From Pseudomonadota bacterium (GTDB lineage Bacteria > Myxococcota > Myxococcia > Myxococcales > Anaeromyxobacteraceae), in the NCBI GenBank assembly GCA_023419875.1, contig JAEZXM010000152.1, positions 1-7,875 of the forward strand: DNA of 7,875 nt. Direction: 5' to 3'. A program made the translations under genes and the position numbers. The notes under the pieces were generated by a model. It did no database searches and was not told the DNA's origin. It worked only from the letters and a program-made list of their open reading frames with translations. Shown piece by piece: positions 6,397 through 7,875 of the stretch (positions are counted from its first letter, which is position 1; each line of letters opens with the position of its first letter).

Positions 6397-7875
6397 CGCA
6401 CCGCCTTCGAGGCCTTGGACGGCCGGTCGCCTCCGAGCGGCGCGCCGTGCTCGTCGCCCCAGGGAGAGATGCGTGGCGCGGCCCGCTCGTGGGGCATCAT
6501 GGCCCGCGGCGAACGGAAGTACTGCATCGGCGAGTAGTAGACGAGGTTCGAGGCGCGGCTCGTGTAGAGGCAGGCGTACACCTCCACCTGCTCGCCGAAG
6601 CGCGAGTTCTCGTTCCCTTCCTTGAAGGTGAGCCCCCAGTACGGGTTCAGGCCCTCCTCGACCCCCTGCTCCAACTCCGCGATCCGACCGTCGGCCTCGC
6701 GCAGCGCGCGCCGGAGCCCCTCGAGCCCGGTCTTGGCCCGCCGCCGCTCGGCCTCGAGCTCGTCGCGGGCGCCGTCCCCGCCGCGGTCGATCCGGCGATC
6801 GAGCGCATTGAGCGCCGACCGGTGCACGGCGAGCTCGTCCTCCATCCGCACCCGGAGACCTTCGAGGCGGGCGAGCTCGGCCAGCGGGTCGGCGTTCCGC
6901 TCGAGCCAGGCGAGCTCCTCCTCGATCTCCTGGACCACCATGCACGTCCGCCAGAGCGAGCTCTTCTTCGAACGGAGGATGTCGCCGTAGATGTGATCGC
7001 CGACGTACAGCACCCGGTCGCCGCCGATGCCCATGAGGCGCTCGAGGGTGGGCAGGTCGCCGCCCTCGTAGAGGCGCCCGCGCTCGAGGGAGGTCGCCTC
7101 GCCGAGCTTCTCGCCGCCGTGGCCGAGGAGCCAGAGCGGCCGCCGCTCGGAGAAGAACGCGGGCTTCGCCGCTCCGGTGACGACCACGTCGAAGTAGTTC
7201 CGCCAGGTCGCATACTCGTGGAGCACGCCGTCGAGGAGGAACGACATCACCGCCTCGGTGTAGTCCCAGAGCGAGTTGGTGAGGAGGAAGAGCTTCTTCC
7301 CTCCGGAGCGGAGCTTGTGCAGGGCGGGACCGAGATCGGGGTCGCGCAGGATGTAGCGGGAGAGGTCCCGCCCCACCTCGGCTTTGAGCGTGCCGTCGCG
7401 GTGGACCGTGTCGATGGCCTCGCGGATGTCTCCGAAGAACCGGGTGTAGTCGACCGGGGTACCGGCGCCCTCGAGCAGCTCGATCCCGAGCGCGAACAGG
7501 CAGGCCTCCGGGAGCGCGAACAGGGTGTCGATCCACGCGAAGCGCGGCGACGACAGGTGGATCTTCTCGCCCCGGTAGAGCCGCTTCAGGTCATCGTGAC
7601 CGACCGGCCGCCGGCCGTGGTAGCAGCGCCCGACATGGTTGTGGCGATCCATCTTGAAGATGTTGCCGTGGAGCTTGTCCACCACGAGGCCGCGGATCAC
7701 GAACTCAGGGTCGTAGACGAGCGAGGCGAGCTCGCGGGGGTAGCCCATCACCTCGATCATGCGACGGACGGTCATCCCGAAGGCGAGCGTCTCGAGCCGC
7801 TGGAGGTGGTACACCGCCAGCGTGTAGTCCATGTCGAAGCCGACGAGATCGATCCGGTCCATCCGGAGGTTCCGG
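6393..7875 (-). CDS. HAD-superfamily cN-II-type purine 5'-nucleotidase (5' end outside window)
   Basis: This resembles cytosolic 5'-nucleotidase II (HAD-IG family), which dephosphorylates IMP and GMP and so trims purine nucleotide pools. Numbering from the ATG at 7862, all HAD motifs are present: GFDMDYTLA with nucleophile Asp10 and Asp12, LLTNS (193-197), AAKPAFF with Lys233, and YVGDHIYGDILRSKK with Asp289 and Asp294. The C-terminal part keeps NPYWGLTFKEG (406-416) and the YYSPMQYFRSP signature (442-452). Residues about 313-402 are charged heptad-like helix, probably a coiled-coil insertion. The frame stays open upstream of the ATG to the edge (CGG AAC CTC CGG, Arg-Asn-Leu-Arg), matching the family's usual VNR(N/S)L stretch before this Met; no Shine-Dalgarno precedes the ATG. 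The true start is therefore probably beyond the window. The gene overlaps the exported TPR gene by four bases. Confidence 0.92.
   Translation of the reverse strand, partial: RNLRMDRIDLVGFDMDYTLAVYHLQRLETLAFGMTVRRMIEVMGYPRELASLVYDPEFVIRGLVVDKLHGNIFKMDRHNHVGRCYHGRRPVGHDDLKRLYRGEKIHLSSPRFAWIDTLFALPEACLFALGIELLEGAGTPVDYTRFFGDIREAIDTVHRDGTLKAEVGRDLSRYILRDPDLGPALHKLRSGGKKLFLLTNSLWDYTEAVMSFLLDGVLHEYATWRNYFDVVVTGAAKPAFFSERRPLWLLGHGGEKLGEATSLERGRLYEGGDLPTLERLMGIGGDRVLYVGDHIYGDILRSKKSSLWRTCMVVQEIEEELAWLERNADPLAELARLEGLRVRMEDELAVHRSALNALDRRIDRGGDGARDELEAERRRAKTGLEGLRRALREADGRIAELEQGVEEGLNPYWGLTFKEGNENSRFGEQVEVYACLYTSRASNLVYYSPMQYFRSPRAMMPHERAAPRISPWGDEHGAPLGGDRPSKASKAVR

Noticed and set aside
6397..7536. 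The N-terminal 380 codons of a 630-codon minus-strand frame that ends in the exported TPR protein
   Set aside because: This part lies out of frame over the nucleotidase gene and is Arg/Ala-rich. A signal peptide begins exactly at the internal ATG 6396, which also has its own Shine-Dalgarno, so only the last 250 codons are real.
1..7875. Defence system, prophage, insertion sequence, CRISPR array or tRNA/rRNA
   Set aside because: I saw no transposase, integrase, nuclease or phage structural motifs, no spaced direct repeats and no tRNA-like cloverleaf. The genes fill nearly all of the window with metabolic or membrane functions.

Overview
The window is a GC-rich stretch of bacterial chromosome. 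Its third codon positions are almost all G or C and its gaps are short. The protein set (biosynthetic arginine decarboxylase, dodecin, cN-II-type nucleotidase) fits a high-GC Myxococcota/Deltaproteobacteria genome; Anaeromyxobacter or a relative is my best guess. That placement rests on general resemblance, not on a database search. Nothing suggests mobile DNA, a prophage, CRISPR, or rRNA/tRNA genes.

Layout, left to right. (1) 1-1434, minus strand: most of an ABC exporter half-transporter with fused permease and ATPase, whose C-terminus runs off the left edge. (2) 1435-1565: a 131-bp divergent promoter region with a T7/A7 tract, short GC-rich inverted repeats and possible -10 boxes for both genes. 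(3) 1566-3545, plus: speA, a complete biosynthetic arginine decarboxylase (arginine to agmatine, first step of the agmatine route to polyamines). (4) 3639-3845, plus: a 68-aa dodecin read from a TTG start behind a strong Shine-Dalgarno. (5) 3905-4585 and 4587-5639, plus: a one-base-spaced pair. The first encodes a degenerate receiver domain joined to a hydrophobic membrane tail. The second is a GT-B-like glycosyltransferase-fold protein resembling the N-terminal domain of plant L-arabinokinase, but without the kinase. (6) 5644-7875, minus: a convergent two-gene unit with an ATGA overlap. It holds a HAD-superfamily cN-II-type 5'-nucleotidase (start just outside the right edge) followed by an exported TPR/TatT-like protein.

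Functionally this is mostly housekeeping metabolism: polyamine synthesis, flavin storage, purine nucleotide turnover and export. I see no clear previously undescribed multi-gene system. The least explained element is the coupled pair at 3905-5639 (pseudo-receiver membrane protein plus kinase-less arabinokinase-like protein). Two smaller points deserve attention: TAGA-type -10-like boxes sit 6-11 nt before three start codons that lack a Shine-Dalgarno, suggesting leaderless or near-leaderless mRNAs, and the nucleotidase coding frame continues upstream of its first visible ATG.
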